The notes beneath the pieces were generated by a model. That model saw only the letters and a program-made list of their open reading frames with translations, was not told the origin of the DNA and ran no database searches. The translations under genes and the position numbers were made by a program. From assembly GCA_958450365.1 (NCBI GenBank), contig CAUEEP010000887.1:372001-436000 (forward strand): a stretch of DNA of 64,000 bases. The letters are read 5' to 3'. Positions 32,711 through 44,679 of the stretch are shown piece after piece. This DNA comes from Mesorhabditis belari (taxonomy: Eukaryota > Nematoda > Chromadorea > Rhabditida > Rhabditidae). Positions within the stretch are counted from its first letter, which is position 1; the number at the start of each line of letters is the position of its first letter.

Positions 32711-33464
32711 TTTTTACGAGTTAGAATAGAATAGAAATCGTTTCAGAGTTCAAGTTCGGTTAGAAATCGGTTTTTAAATCAATCAACGACACTAGATTTG
32801 CCTTTTGTCGTGTCGTTGTCGTGTTTTTGCCTACAAAACGGTTAAACGGTGCCTACAAAACGGTTAAACGTACTCTTTTTAGCGAGTAGAGTAGCTTTCC
32901 ATTTTCAAAAGCAAAAAGCACAAAGCAAATTACAAGCTGCGTGACTGTTTGAGCTAAATGTCTTTGAGATCGGAAAGAAAAAAGTACAAAGAATCTTGAG
33001 AGATCTCTTTGAGACATTCTAGCACAAGAAATGACATCCTTTTTTTTTTCTTTTAGTCGGCCTTTTTTTCTAGAATGAGTCCACAAAAGGATGTGCAATA
33101 GAAAGAAAAAAAAATGGTTTTGTGTTGAAATCACTCAACATAATGCTTTAAAATTGATAAACAAGATAAATTCATTTAGAATTTACGCAAACGAGCAAAC
33201 GAGTAAACGAGTAAACGCAAATTTTCTAACAAAGGAATGATAAGTGGGCAAGGTGGCCAAATGACATCACCAATGAACAGGATTTCCAAAGTTACCCCCC
33301 AAAATGATACAATCGAACAATCGAATTTTTACGAATCACTTCTTTATATGAGATTTCAAAAATCATCTTACTAACAATGTTAATAGTTTAAAAGTAAACA
33401 TTTCTTTGAGAAGTAGCTTTAAAAAGATTTTCATTTGAAATGGAGACATTTGAAATGGAGATCA
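32711..33464. other. Intergenic, nothing recognised
   Basis: AT-rich; only short duplications (for example 'gcctacaaaacggttaaacg' near 32830-32870). Confidence 0.35.
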
Positions 33465-33832
33465 ATCTAGAAAGAGCTTGATCTAAAAAGAGATTGATCT
33501 AGAAAGAGCTTGATCTAGAAAGAGCTTGATCTAAAAATAGCTTGATCTAGAAAGAGCTTGATCTAGAAAGAGATTGATCTAGAAAGAGATTGATCTAGAA
33601 AGAGATTGATCTAGAAAGAGCTTTATCTAGAAAGTGCTTGATCTAGAAAGTGCTTGATCTAGAAAGAGCTTGATCTAAAAATAGCTTGATCTAGAAAGAG
33701 ATTGATCTAGAAAGTGCTTGATCTAGAAAAAGATTGATCTAGAAAGAGATTGATCTAGAAAGTGGTTGATCTAGAAAGAGCTTGATCTAAAAAGAGATTG
33801 ATCTAGAAAGAGATTGATCTAGAAAGAGATTG
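33465..33832. repeat. 16-bp minisatellite (GATCTAGAAAGAGATT)n
   Basis: About 23 units with GCTT or GATT endings and occasional CTAAAAA variants. The third array in the window whose unit contains TCTAGA. Confidence 0.94.
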
Positions 33833-34847
33833 ATTAAGGTGAAAAGAAAATCAAGGTGTGAACTCAAAATGGAGATGATTTCCCTCGTATTCTAACCGAC
33901 TCGGTCATCATTGCTCGTTGAAGACCATTTGGAAATATGCGTATAAAGTTAGGATGATTTTTCAAATCTCATACAAAACTCGCTTATAACTTTTGATATC
34001 CAAAAGGTTTATGGCCAAGTTGACAGACTATTAGTACAATTGAACAGTTGTTAAAGTTTCAAATTCACCTTCAGAGCTACAATAAAGCTACAATAAGGTT
34101 GAGCTCACTTACCAGTGATCGACCAATTTCTTTTGCTTATTCGTCATTGATTGGAAACTTTTGTCCATAAGCTCTCGTACTTACAAGGGAAAATCAACTA
34201 GTACAACTAGTACTTGTACTATCAAGTGAGCAAGGTGGTTAAATGAAATGAGCCATAAACTAGAAACTCGCATAAACTTGACGCAGAATTTTGCGCTGAT
34301 CCCGAATCTTCTTTCCATTTCTGCTATGCCGAATTCGGCGATCAATTCTGCCAATTCTGCCAATTCTGCGAGCAGGTCAGCGTCGCTCTTAAATATTGCT
34401 TCAGATTGAAGCCGGCGTCGGGGTGCCTCCGCCGGTGTCCGAGTCGTGTGTCATCATGACCCATGACCCATACCCATGACCCTCATACCCATACCCATGA
34501 CCCTAATAGTTAATAAACTTTTGAAACTATTCTAAACTGGTAAAACTGATAAAACTGATAATAAGGAAAATAGTAAAAAAGAAAATCCTCGAATTCGGAA
34601 AGGAATTTGTGAGGATGATGACAGAAGAAAGATGAAAGAATTGAAAAAAAAGTGATGGACATGATTTGGAAGAGAAAGAAATGAAAGAAATGAAAGAAAA
34701 TCGAGGAAAAGAGGGAAGAGATTGTTTGTCGAATCTTCTGTTTCGAGGGGAAAAGCCTTAAGGCTGATGGGAAAATCCCCGTTGAAGGGGAGGACAGGGT
34801 AATCGCTGAGGAATCGATCAGACGTCAGCTTTAGCTTAGAATTATGA
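33833..34847. other. Intergenic, nothing recognised
   Basis: Contains short repeats (CCATGACCCATACC near 34455-34500, CAATTCTGC near 34345) but no exon-like segment. Confidence 0.35.
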
Positions 34848-35472
34848 CAGTCGACTCTCTCTATGATTGAAGAGACGAGAAAAAATGTTTCCGTTATATA
34901 GAGCTTTCGTTCTATAGAGTTTTATATAGCTTAGTGTCGACCGGGACGAAAATTGCATTTCGTTGTATAGAGTGTTTTGAACAAGTACTTCTGTCAAGTA
35001 CAACTACGTACGAGTACAAGTACAAGAACAAGTACAACTAGTACAAGTACAAGTACAAGAACAAGTACAACTAGTACAAGTACAGCTAGTACAAGTACAG
35101 CTAGTACAAGTACAGCTAGTAGAAGTACAAGAACAAGTACAACTAGTACAAGTACAACAAGAACAAGTACAACTAGTACAAGTACAAGAGCAAGTACAAC
35201 TAGTACAAGTACTGAGTACTGGACAATGAAATATCATTATTGAGTACTGGACAATGAGCCTAAGCCTAAGCGTCAAAAAATACCGTATTTCAAAATATTA
35301 ATATTATCATTGTGTAGCCCTCAAAAAGAGCTTTCAGAAAATGTATAACACTGACAATGGAGACAAATGACAATGGAGTTACAGCGCGCGAAAGTGACGA
35401 TCGTTTTTCAAATATGTCCATATTTCATTTTCCAGTACTTTATATAGAGTTTCTTTATAGATAGAGAGTCAA
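34848..35472. mobile_element. Possible MITE with CGACTCTCT termini around a GTACAA array
   Basis: Left GTCGACTCTCTCTATGATTG and right ATAGATAGAGAGTCAAA are loosely inverted, with TTATATAGAG subterminal motifs on both sides. Between them, 34985-35215 is a (GTACAA)n/(CTAGTACAAG)n array. The terminal match is imperfect. Confidence 0.45.
34985..35215. repeat. GTACAA/ACTAGT microsatellite
   Basis: Hexamer-based repeat with interspersed ACTAGTACAAG units, largely palindromic in character. Confidence 0.92.
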
Positions 35473-35939
35473 ATTTTATGATAAAATCAACGATCTAAAG
35501 CTTTTTGTTTAATAAATCCATCTCTGAGTCATGCTAAAACATTTTTAGTTAAGGAGAAAACGGAAATCCTTCGGTCGTTTTGCCAAAAATTTATTTTGAA
35601 CTTTAGAAATCGATAAAGTTCAAAAGGAATTTCAAAACTATTTTCTTTATTCAATCAATCAAATAATCAAAATCAATGAAATAATCAAGAAGTAAAGATA
35701 TTAGAGTTTGAATAAATGAATTCTGAGATCTCTTGATCTCTTGAAGATCTCTTGAATGAGATGGGATCGCTGGGAAATCCGGAAGGATAAGGGAAATCTT
35801 TCTCAAAGAGTTGCAAATCCGAAAGGATATGGAAAATCCTTCTCAAAGAGTTGCAAATCCAAAAAAAGCACCTTTTCTCAAAGTTTTGCTTATTTGAAAA
35901 AACAAAAAAATGCTAGCATTCTCAAATTCGTTAAAACCT
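35473..35939. other. Intergenic, nothing recognised
   Basis: Short duplication of TTCTCAAAGAGTTGCAAATC at 35797 and 35839; no gene. Confidence 0.35.
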
Positions 35940-36990
35940 ACTTTTAGAAAATCAATAAATCTTTTAAATGATAAAATTTAAGGTAATTTAATTGAAGCAC
36001 TAGTTATTTATGAAAAGAGCAAAGAGAAAGTGATACAAGGCAGAGAAACTCAACAAATAATACTCTAATCTAAATGCTTCAATTTACCCAAGAAAAGCTC
36101 GGGGGCACTCCCATCACTCGAGAGAAAGATTGGAGACAAGTTGGTGGTGACAGTCCCGATGTCCCATCAGGATATGGACAACGGACCAAGGAACGGAACT
36201 CGACGACAAAGCTCAAGCCTCCGACTCTGCACTTTCAACGCCAGGACAGCCGCCTCGCAAGACGATAAGACATCCATGAGATGAGCAAGAAGATCAAATT
36301 AGACAGCACCGCCCTTCAAGAAAAGGTCAAAGATGACTACACGAAGACACAGGCGAACGGCGACCTGCTCATACTCGGCCACAAAGTCACCAACAAGAAC
36401 ATCGGAGGAGTAGGCTTCCTCGTCAACAAGGACATCGTGCCCCTCGTTGATAGCGATGAGATCATCTCTCCACGACTCGCAGTCCTCCACCTCAAGCCAT
36501 CGAGAAACCAGAGCTTTTCTTGGGTAAATTGAAGCATTTAGATTCGAGTATTATTTGTTGAGTTTCTCTGCCTTGCATCACTTTCTCTTTGCTCTTTTCA
36601 TAAACAACGATGTCCTTGTTGACCAGAAAGCCTACTCCTCCGAAATCGCCGTCTACAGCTGCTACGCTACCTCCGAAGCCGAGGAAGACGAACGAGAAGC
36701 CTTCTACGAAGACCTCGATGCAACACTCAAGACAGGAGCTTTTAGAAAATCAATAAATCTTTTAAATGGTAAAATTTAAGGGAATTTAAAAGAAGCACTT
36801 GAAAGATGAAAGAAAAAGAAGTTGTTTATGAAAAGAGCAAAGAGAAAGTGATACAAGGCAGAGAAAGTCAACAAATAATACTCGAATCTAAATGCTTCAG
36901 TTACCCAAGAAAAGCTCGGGGGCACTCCCATCACTCGAGAGAAAGATCGGAGACAAGTTGGTGGTGACAGTCCCGATGTGGACGGTTCTC
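35940..36990. repeat. Direct-inverted-direct duplication around RTE remains
   Basis: A block with AGTGATACAAGGCAGAGAAA, CTAAATGCTTCAATTTACCC and CTCGGGGGCACTCCCATCAC occurs at 35960-36160 and 36800-36985. Part of it is also present inverted at 36510-36605, inside the endonuclease remnant. Confidence 0.8.
36215..36750 (+). pseudogene. RTE-like non-LTR retrotransposon endonuclease remnant
   Basis: Reads like the apurinic-type endonuclease domain of RTE elements: LRLCTFNARTAA (frame with 36215-36270), then after a one-base shift KKIKLDSTALQE, GHKVTNKNIGGVGFLVN, and SDEIISPRLAVLHLK (36281-36500). After the inverted insertion of about 36510-36640 it resumes as IAVYSCYATSEAEEDERE followed by AFYEDLDATLK (to about 36740). 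No reverse transcriptase follows. Confidence 0.75.
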
Positions 36991-37021
36991 CTTGTTCCAA
37001 TCCTCGGGTGTCAATTGTGCG

Positions 37022-37425
37022 AGAATCAACAAGAGAACGAGAACAAGAGAACGAGAACAAGAGAACGAGAACAAGAGAACGAGAACAAGAGAACGAGAAC
37101 AAGAGAACGAGAACAAGAGAACGAGAACAAGAGAACGAGAACAAGAGAACGAGAACAAGAGACGAGAACAAGAGCGAGAACAAGAGAACGGAACAAGGGA
37201 ACGAGAACAAGAGAACGAGAACAAGAGAACGGAACAAGAGAACGAGAACAAGAGAACGGAACAAGAGAACGGAACAAGGAACGGACAAGGACGAGAACAA
37301 GAGAACAGAACAAGGAACGAGAACAAGAGAACGAGAACAAGAGAACGAGAACAAGAGAACGAGAACAAGAGAACGAGAACAAGAGAACGAGAACAAGAGA
37401 ACGAGAACAAGAGAACAGAATAGAA
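37022..37425. repeat. 14-bp purine-rich array (GAGAACAAGAGAAC)n
   Basis: About 28 units with single-base losses in the middle (37155-37320). Gives charged (REREQENENKRT) and hydrophobic antisense ORFs that are not supported as genes. Confidence 0.93.
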
Positions 37426-37915
37426 GAAAAGAGAGCTTTTTTCTCGTATTCTTGTTGATCTTTTCATCCAAGAATGGGAAAAAATCAATAAAAATATGAA
37501 AAAAATGATGGAAACTTTAAAAAAATAATTTCTAAGTTGTTTTCTATAAAAAAGCCTTTTTATACAGCCTCTAAAAGTTTGAAATTAAAAGAAACAAATG
37601 ACAAAAAAAGAGTAAATGAATAAATTCAGTAATTCAGATGAATTCAAGAGGAAATTTGAATAGAAAATCTAAATTTCAACATTTAACGCCAAAAATAAGT
37701 CATTGTCTGGTCGGATTTGTCATTTTTAAAGTCAATTGTGCAAAATTGAGGGATTTTTTGGGGGTTTTCCGGGATAATTGGAGTCCATTTATCGCTTTTT
37801 GATGTTTTTTCGGATATGAACATCGTTTTTGATGCTTTCAATGAGTAATTGTTGATAGAATTGGAGTAGAGTTTGCGAAAAAAGATTTCCAGCATAGAAC
37901 CGACGTTTTAACCGT
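37426..37915. other. Intergenic, nothing recognised
   Basis: AT-rich; no exon-like segment. Confidence 0.35.
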
Positions 37916-38325
37916 TTTTAATCAATCAATTGAACAACCAATCGATCAATCAATCGATCAATCAATTGAACAATCAATTGAACAATCAATCGAACAATCA
38001 TTGATCAACCAATTGAACAACCAATCGATCAACCAATTGATCAACCAATTGATCAAGCAATTGATCAAGCAATTGATCAATCAATTAATCAATCAATTAA
38101 TCAACCAATTAATCAACCAATTAATCAACCAATCGATCAATCAATTGATCAATCAATCGACCAACCAATTGATCAAGCAATTAATCAACCAATTGAACAA
38201 TCAATCGATCAACCAATTGAACAACCAATCGATCAACCAATTGATCAAGCAATTGATCAATCAATTAATCAATCAATTAATCAACCAATTAATCAACCAA
38301 TTGAACAATCAATCAATCAATCCAT
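37916..38325. repeat. 12-14-bp array (AATTGATCAACC)n
   Basis: About 33 units mixing CAATTGATCAA, CAATTAATCAA and CAATCGAACAA. Related in sequence to the 7.0-7.4 kb array. Confidence 0.92.
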
Positions 38326-38529
38326 TTTCTTAAAAACATGTAAAAAAAGATTATCAAGAAGGAAAAAAACTGGTTCTCTTGCTTTTCGATCATTAAAAAG
38401 TGAAATTTTCGCGAGATAACTTGATAAAGAATTGAAAAAGAGGATTTTTATGAAAAAGAACAAAAAAACAAACAGTTTTTTCAAGTTTTCTCAATTTTTC
38501 TCAAGCTTTAACTTTAAAGGGAAGGCATT

Positions 38530-38672
38530 AATCGTCTCCTACATCGTCTCCCAGATCATCTCCAACATCGTCTCCTACATCGTCTCCCAGATCATCTCCA
38601 ACATCGTCTCCTACATCGTCTCCTACATCGCCTCCTACATCGTCTCCTACATCGCCTCCTACATCGTCCCAT
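38530..38672. repeat. 12-bp array (ATCGTCTCCTAC)n
   Basis: About 12 units with variants ATCATCTCCAAC and ATCGCCTCCTAC. Confidence 0.9.
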
Positions 38673-39060
38673 CCTCACAAACGATAGAATATTCCCTAGG
38701 TCTTAATATGTAAATTGTGATTATCCATGTGCAAAAAATATCACCAGTAACCCCGATCTACATTAAGATGAAGAGAAAGTTTAGGTTTCATTGACAAAAA
38801 AAAACATTTAAAACAGTTGACATTCGAAAGTAAAAAACGCGAAATGAAAAAGAAAATAAGCGCAAATTTTGGCTCTTAAAACATTATTAGAAATTGAAAA
38901 AGCAAATAAGTGATGAATAAAAGTATTGAGTTAGGTTGAATATGCAAAAAAAAGTCGTGATTTTATCAGTCAAGCTTTTAAAAGTCAAAAGCTCGTCATT
39001 CGAGTTTTTGGGATTGAATCAAATTTCAAATCAAATCAAATTGAATCAAAAAATCAATCG
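38673..39060. other. Intergenic, nothing recognised
   Basis: AT-rich; (AAATCAAATTGAATC)-type drift just before the satellite. Confidence 0.35.
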
Positions 39061-40398
39061 TAAACGGGCTGCTGGCTGCGTAAACGGGCTGCTGGCTGCG
39101 GAAATGGGCTGCTGGCTGCGTTAACGAGCTGCTGGCTGCGTTAACGGGCTACTGGCTGCGTAAACGGGCTGCTGGCTGCGTTAACGAGCTGCTGGCTGCG
39201 TTAACGGGCTACTGGCTGCGTAAACGGGCTGCTGGCTGCGGAAATGGGCTGCTGGCTGCGGAAATGGGCTGCTGGCTGCGGAAATGGGCTGCTGGCTGCG
39301 GAAATGGGCTGCTGGCTGCGGAAATGGGCTGCTGGCTGCGGAAATGGGCTGCTGGCTGCGTTAACGAGCTGCTGGCTGCGTAAACGGGCTGCTGGCTGCG
39401 GAAATGGGCTGCTGGCTGCGGAAATGGGCTGCTGGCTGCGGAAATGGGCTGCTGGCTGCGTTAACGGGCTACTGGCTGCGTAAACGGGCTGCTGGCTGCG
39501 GAAATGGGCTGCTGGCTGCGTTAACGAGCTGCTGGCTGCGTTAACGGGCTACTGGCTGCGTAAACGGGCTGCTGGCTGCGTTAACGAGCTGCTGGCTGCG
39601 TTAACGGGCTACTGGCTGCGTAAACGGGCTGCTGGCTGCGGAAATGGGCTGCTGGCTGCGGAAATGGGCTGCTGGCTGCGGAAATGGGCTGCTGGCTGCG
39701 GAAATGGGCTGCTGGCTGCGGAAATGGGCTGCTGGCTGCGGAAATGGGCTGCTGGCTGCGGAAATGGGCTGCTGGCTGCGTTAACGAGCTGCTGGCTGCG
39801 TTAACGAGCTGCTGGCTGCGTTAACGAACTGCTGGCTGCGTTAACGAACTGCTGGCTGCGTTAACGGGCTACTGGCTGCGTAAACGGGCTGCTGGCTGCG
39901 TTAACGAGCTGCTGGCTGCGTTAACGGGCTACTGGCTGCGTAAACGGGCTGCTGGCTGCGGAAATGGGCTGCTGGCTGCGGAAATGGGCTGCTGGCTGCG
40001 GAAATGGGCTGCTGGCTGCGGAAATGGGCTGCTGGCTGCGGAAATGGGCTGCTGGCTGCGTTAACGAGCTGCTGGCTGCGTAAACGGGCTGCTGGCTGCG
40101 GAAATGGGCTGCTGGCTGCGGAAATGGGCTGCTGGCTGCGGAAATGGGCTGCTGGCTGCGTTAACGGGCTACTGGCTGCGTAAACGGGCTGCTGGCTGCG
40201 GAAATGGGCTGCTGGCTGCGGAAATGGGCTGCTGGCTGCGGAAATGGGCTGCTGGCTGCGGAAATGGGCTGCTGGCTGCGGAAATGGGCTGCTGGCTGCG
40301 TTAACGAGCTGCTGGCTGCGTTAACGAGCTGCTGGCTGCGTTAACGAACTGCTGGCTGCGTTAACGGGCTACTGGCTGCGTAAACGGGCTGCTGGCTG
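39061..40398. repeat. 20-bp GC-rich satellite with higher-order structure
   Basis: 67 contiguous 20-bp monomers around the constant core GGCTGCTGGCTGCG. Four main types: A (GAAATGGGCTGCTGGCTGCG), B (TTAACGAGCTGC...), C (TAAACGGGCTGC...), D (TTAACGGGCTAC...), plus E (TTAACGAACTGC...). D is always followed by C, and the composite (B D C)(B D C) A-run, B C A A A D C is repeated. Period 20 is exact with no indels seen, which suggests recent amplification by unequal exchange or rolling-circle copying. GC-rich unlike its surroundings. Confidence 0.97.
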
Positions 40399-40404
40399 AC
40401 TTTT

Positions 40405-40442
40405 GATGCTAGAGCACTTGGCCAAAGTGCTCTAGCACTTGA
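40405..40442. other. Small perfect hairpin at the satellite edge
   Basis: GCTAGAGCACTTGGCC and its near-complement AAGTGCTCTAGC form a short stem directly after the last monomer. Confidence 0.6.
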
Positions 40443-41519
40443 GATTCAAAAAAATTCCACGTTAAGGTTAAATTTAATACTGTAGGAACATTTTGAACGA
40501 TTTAAAATCGAAATTTGATAATTTGAACTAAATGTTTTGGGTAAAATAGGGTAAATTGATGAGGCGTGCTTTGAATTGCTTCGAATTTGAATTGGATTGC
40601 TTTGAATTGCTTCGAATTTGCTCAAAAGACAAAGTTTTCTCAAATTTTATCATAATTTAGTGAAAATAATTCAAACTTTTCGTGGTTTTGTAGATTTAAA
40701 ATCAAATTTCCACATTAATTATGTGATTTTTTCAAATTTACAACTTTCAATCGAATTTCCCATCGAAAAACTCACGGCTTTGGTCATCGATCGGGTGCTG
40801 CATAGCGTCTGAAAAGCTTCGTCTGCTCATTGTTTGTCGAAATTGATGTTTGTCAAATTTTTTAGAAGAAATCTATTGGATTTGAATAAAAATCGAGAAT
40901 TTTTCAGCTTTTCTGGGTTTTCTAGGTTTTGTAATGAAAATTGTAATGAAAATTCGCTCAATTGTAGTCAAATTTCTTCAATTCGCCCAATTGTAATCAA
41001 ATTTCTTCGACAGGAAATAGGGAAATTGGGGATTTTAAATGGACAAAATCCTCTTAAATGGAAAATGATTCTAGAAATTTTTGAAATAAACCTGAATTCG
41101 CTTTGTTTCTTGGCATTTTCGCAAGGAATTTTCACTCTTCTTTTCGCAGAAATATTTGCTCTCCTTTCTGTTTCGTATTGCAAATGAAATTTGACCCAAA
41201 ATAATAAACGAGTGAGCTGAATTGGCTGCTGAAAAGCTGCTGCTGAAATATGCTGCTGAAAGCTGCTGCTGAAAGCTGATAGATACAAACATGAAAAGAT
41301 GGAAAAAAGAAATAAATACTAGAAATAATCCATTAAATCCATTAAATCCAAAAAGAATGATGATGCAATTTTGGGAAACATGAAGCATTGATAAGAAGCT
41401 GGCTGGCTTTCTCAGAGATCTCTTCTAGAAGCTGGCTAGGAACAGGAAAAAGCTGGCTATGATTTGGCAAAAGCAGTAATTGAATTATAGAAGAGATCTC
41501 TGAGAAAAGCTTTCGATAA
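40443..41519. other. Intergenic, nothing recognised
   Basis: AT-rich. Open stretches at 40834-41187 (+) and 40968-41388 (-) show no domain or splice structure. A short run of 'gctgctgaaa' repeats is at 41222-41278. Confidence 0.35.
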
Positions 41520-41870
41520 CCAATTAACCGATAACCTATTTTGATAACCAATTTCGATAACCAAGCCTTCGATAACCAATTAACCGATAACCAATTTGGA
41601 TAACCAATTTGGATAACCAATTAACCGATAACCAATTTGGATAACCAATTTCGATAACCAATTAACCGATAACCAATTAACCGATAACCAATTTGGATAA
41701 CCAATTAACCGATAACCAATTTGGATAACCAATTAACCGATAACCAATTTGGATAACCAATTTGGATAACCAATTAACCGATAACCTATTAACCGATAAC
41801 CAATTTGAATAACCAATTAACCGATAACCAATTTTGATAACCAAGCCTTCGATAACCAAGCTTTCGATAT
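41520..41870. repeat. Array of GATAACCAATTAACC and GATAACCAATTTG units
   Basis: Alternating 15- and 13-bp units, about 25 in total. Confidence 0.92.
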
Positions 41871-41965
41871 TCAATTAGAAAAGAAAGAGAAGATAAAGAA
41901 AAGATTTTCAATTAAACAAACGAATTTCCTAGTTTTCTGTAGCCTTTTTTAATTCAAGACTAGAT

Positions 41966-42367
41966 CTGCTTAACGAGTGCGAGCAAAATTTTCAGACACT
42001 TTGCCTCGCTCTTCGTTTTTCTTACTACCCAAAGCTTCTTCAAGCATGAAACCCAGTTCCCCCGCAAGCCCATATTCTAGGCTTCATTTTGATACTAAAC
42101 ATTGCTAGGTTCTTTTTTGCTATTCTTTAGATTTCGATCAATTTTTCGCCGGACTCGATAACCTTAACGAATCCAGAAAATTTTTGATCTAAAATGATCG
42201 AAATCTAAAGAATGGCAAGACAGAATCTAGCCATGTTTAGTATCAAAATGAAGCTTAGAATAAGGGCTTGCGGGGGAACTGGGTTTCATACTCGAAAGAG
42301 CTTTGGGCAATAAAAAAACGAGGCAAAGGCAAAGTGTCAGAAAATTTTGCTCGGACTCGTTAAGCAG
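41966..42367. mobile_element. Palindromic MITE, about 400 bp
   Basis: Ends CTGCTTAACGAG and CTCGTTAAGCAG, with inner arms TTTTCAGACACTTTGCCTCG and AAAGTGTCAGAAAATTTTGC and a centre near TTTCGATCAATTTTTCGCC. No coding potential. Confidence 0.8.
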
Positions 42368-43373
42368 TTGAGTGGGTTTTCCTTTTTCTAATCCATTCTA
42401 GTGTCTCTTTTCTTCGACTATCGTAAGCTTGTGTCTGTTTTTGATCGAATCTATTCACTTTTTTGGTTTGTACCGGTACAGAAAGATCAAAAAGAGACAA
42501 AAAGAGACAAGATTACGGTAGAAAAGAAAACAAATTTTAGAAAACGGTTTCTGGAGAAGGGAATTTTGTTGTTTTGAATGAAATGGCTTTTTAGATAAAT
42601 GAAGATTCTATTTTGGATTCGATTTTGGATTCTATTTTGGTAAAAAAGTGCATCTAGCTTCTAGAAGAAGATTTTCAAAACAAGAAATGATCAATTCTGA
42701 AACCATAACGACTCGCTTGAAGAATTATTCAACAATCATTCCTCAGACAATCCTAGAAAGCACAAGATAACAGAAGAGAACAGAAAAGAACACAAAAAAA
42801 GACTTGAAATGGAAAAAATTTCGAAAAAACCCAGATCTATCAAAATGAAATCACCAAAAATCTGTGTTTCAACCAAGTTTTTGCCAAAAATAGACCCCGA
42901 CACGGCAAAATTAAATTTTAACGGTCACACAAAGTTTTTTTATGCGCCTTTTGCCTTTTCTCGCTTTTGAAGTGAAAAGCAAATAGAGAACTGCAGAGAA
43001 ATGCTTGGCTTATGCCGCTTTTTGCTTGAAAGAAGAGAAAAATAGAAAGATTTTGGTGCGGTTGAGCGCTGGAATGAGTCGACAAATACAGAAATCACAA
43101 AAATTGCTGAGAAATTTGATGGCGGACATCAAAAAATTCGATATTTTCGTGATTCATTCGATGGTTTTGAAAGCTGAAAGTTCAAAACTATCAATAGAAC
43201 AATTTTCGTTACCACTTTTCTATCGAATATGTAATCCGGTAGATTGTCGAATTCTAAATAGCACACTAACCATCGTACCGTGCCGCCTGACTGCCCTGTT
43301 GCCGCCTGATCTGAAGATCTAAGCAAATACAGAAAACAGAAAAGTGATAGAGTTTTGGACGCGTGTTTTTCGG
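42368..43373. other. Intergenic, nothing recognised
   Basis: No exon-like segment with paired splice signals. The open stretch at 43005-43322 has no recognisable domain. Confidence 0.35.
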
Positions 43374-43490
43374 GAGGCAATCATTTGAGCGTCAAAAATT
43401 GAGTGGCAACGATTCGCCAAAAATTGGAAAACGATTGGAAAACGTTCATTTCAGTGCGACTAAATTTTAATATTTTTGCATTCTAGGCTA
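43374..43490. mobile_element. Fragment of the GGGAGGTAGTC element family
   Basis: Matches the right end of 3499-4332 in reverse complement (AACGTTCATTTCAGTGCGAC, ATTTTAATATTTTTGC), truncated at both sides. Confidence 0.6.
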
Positions 43491-43596
43491 ACAACTCGCG
43501 TTTTGTGTGAGCTTGGCTCGGCAAGTTGTAATTGGATTCGAAGCTAAGTTGCGATTGCTTTTTTTGCTATGCTTGCGGAATTTTTGTCTTCTACTA

Positions 43597-44679
43597 CCCT
43601 AAAGTCGCGAGTATAAGTTCATCCGAATATAAGTTCTGAATTTACATTTAAAGGGCATTTAAAGGGATGGAAAATTTTCTTCTTTCTTTAATTTTTATTG
43701 TTTTTTTGTTTTTTTTGTTTTTTATTGTTTTTTTTGTTTTTTTTTTATTTTTTATTTTACTAACGTTTTTTCATTTTAGATACGATGAGGAGAAAGTCGT
43801 ACACCGCCGAAACGAAGCTCGAAGCGGTCAAATTTGCGAGGATATTTGGAACGAACGCGGCTGCGATCGAATTTGAAGTCGCCGAACAGATGATTAACCG
43901 CTGGAAACAAGCTGAGCCGGCACTGATGACTTCACCAAAAAATAATCGAGCTTAGCGAGGATTGAAGGCAAAATGACCGGATGTGGAGAAAGATCGATAT
44001 TGTTTCCAACCGAACAGTCGAAGTAATAGGAAAGGGTGATATTTCAATTGCTTCAACGGGAAATGAGAAGACGAATTCCACAGTTGTGCTCGGAATTCTA
44101 GCCGATGGATCGAAACTCCCACCGATGCTCATTTTCAAGCACAAGACTCTTCCTAAAGGAATTTTTCCCGGTGTGATCATCAGTTTCGAAGCTAAGCACA
44201 GAATTCTTTTTTATGTCGCTTTAATTGCTTTGAATTTCTTTTTGTTGGGTTTTTATACATTTTTATTGTTATATAAACTTTTATTATTGTTCTTGGAGCG
44301 CGGGATACTACAGGGTGACAGCCTATCACCATTGCTATTTGTTATGTGCATGGATACATCCAGACGATAGTGTTGAAGAAGACGCTGGAAAGCATCTCTT
44401 TCGACCGTCGACGTGGACTTTGGCCGGATGAAGAGGCCAGGGAGGGATCCATAAGACTGAGCACCGGAGAGGAGCAGGGCGGACGCGCCGAGCCACGCCC
44501 GGAGCAACAAATAACAGCATAAAATTGCTATAACCCTCAATAAATTTACTTCTATTGTTCTTAAAAAGCAAAAAAGTTATGCTGCAGCGGGATTCGAACC
44601 CTCGACACACCGTCAATTTGCATACAGCCGTCAATTTGCATGCGAAAACCAGACAGAACTTATACTCGCGACTTTAGGG
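43597..44679 (+). mobile_element. Pogo-like element with captured reverse-transcriptase and tRNA-like pieces
   Basis: TA duplications (43595-43596 and 44680-44681) and inverted ends CCCTAAAGTCGCGAGTATAA. The first half carries pogo-type transposase remains. From 44218 on it shares about 460 bp with 54978-55846, including LERGILQGDSLSPLLFVMCM (about 44295-44355), a block like RT motif 4 of non-LTR retrotransposons, and a minus-strand tRNA-like tail with GGGTTCGAATCCCGC at about 44585-44600. Confidence 0.75.
43785..44200 (+). pseudogene. Pogo/CENP-B-type transposase remnant
   Basis: 43785-43955 reads MRRKSYTAETKLEAVKFA, then AAAIEFEVAEQMINRWK, like the N-terminal DNA-binding part of pogo-type transposases, ending at a TAG where the frame continues RGLKAK and then a TGA. 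After a frameshift, 43981-44190 gives ASTGNEKTNSTVVLGILADG and KLPPMLIFKHKTLPKG, the start of the DDE domain. The part between them and the rest of the catalytic domain are missing. Confidence 0.75.

Noticed and set aside
36776..37499. Charged (REREQENENK) and hydrophobic ORFs on both strands
   Set aside because: Artefacts of a 14-bp purine array; frames shift with single-base losses and no gene structure is present.
39244..40304. ORFs in the 20-bp satellite (GCWLRKWAAGCGNGLLAAE)
   Set aside because: Period-20 repeats read as 20-residue repeats; stops occur in B, C and D monomers.
39061..40398. CRISPR array
   Set aside because: Uniform 20-bp units with no spacers, in a eukaryotic setting.
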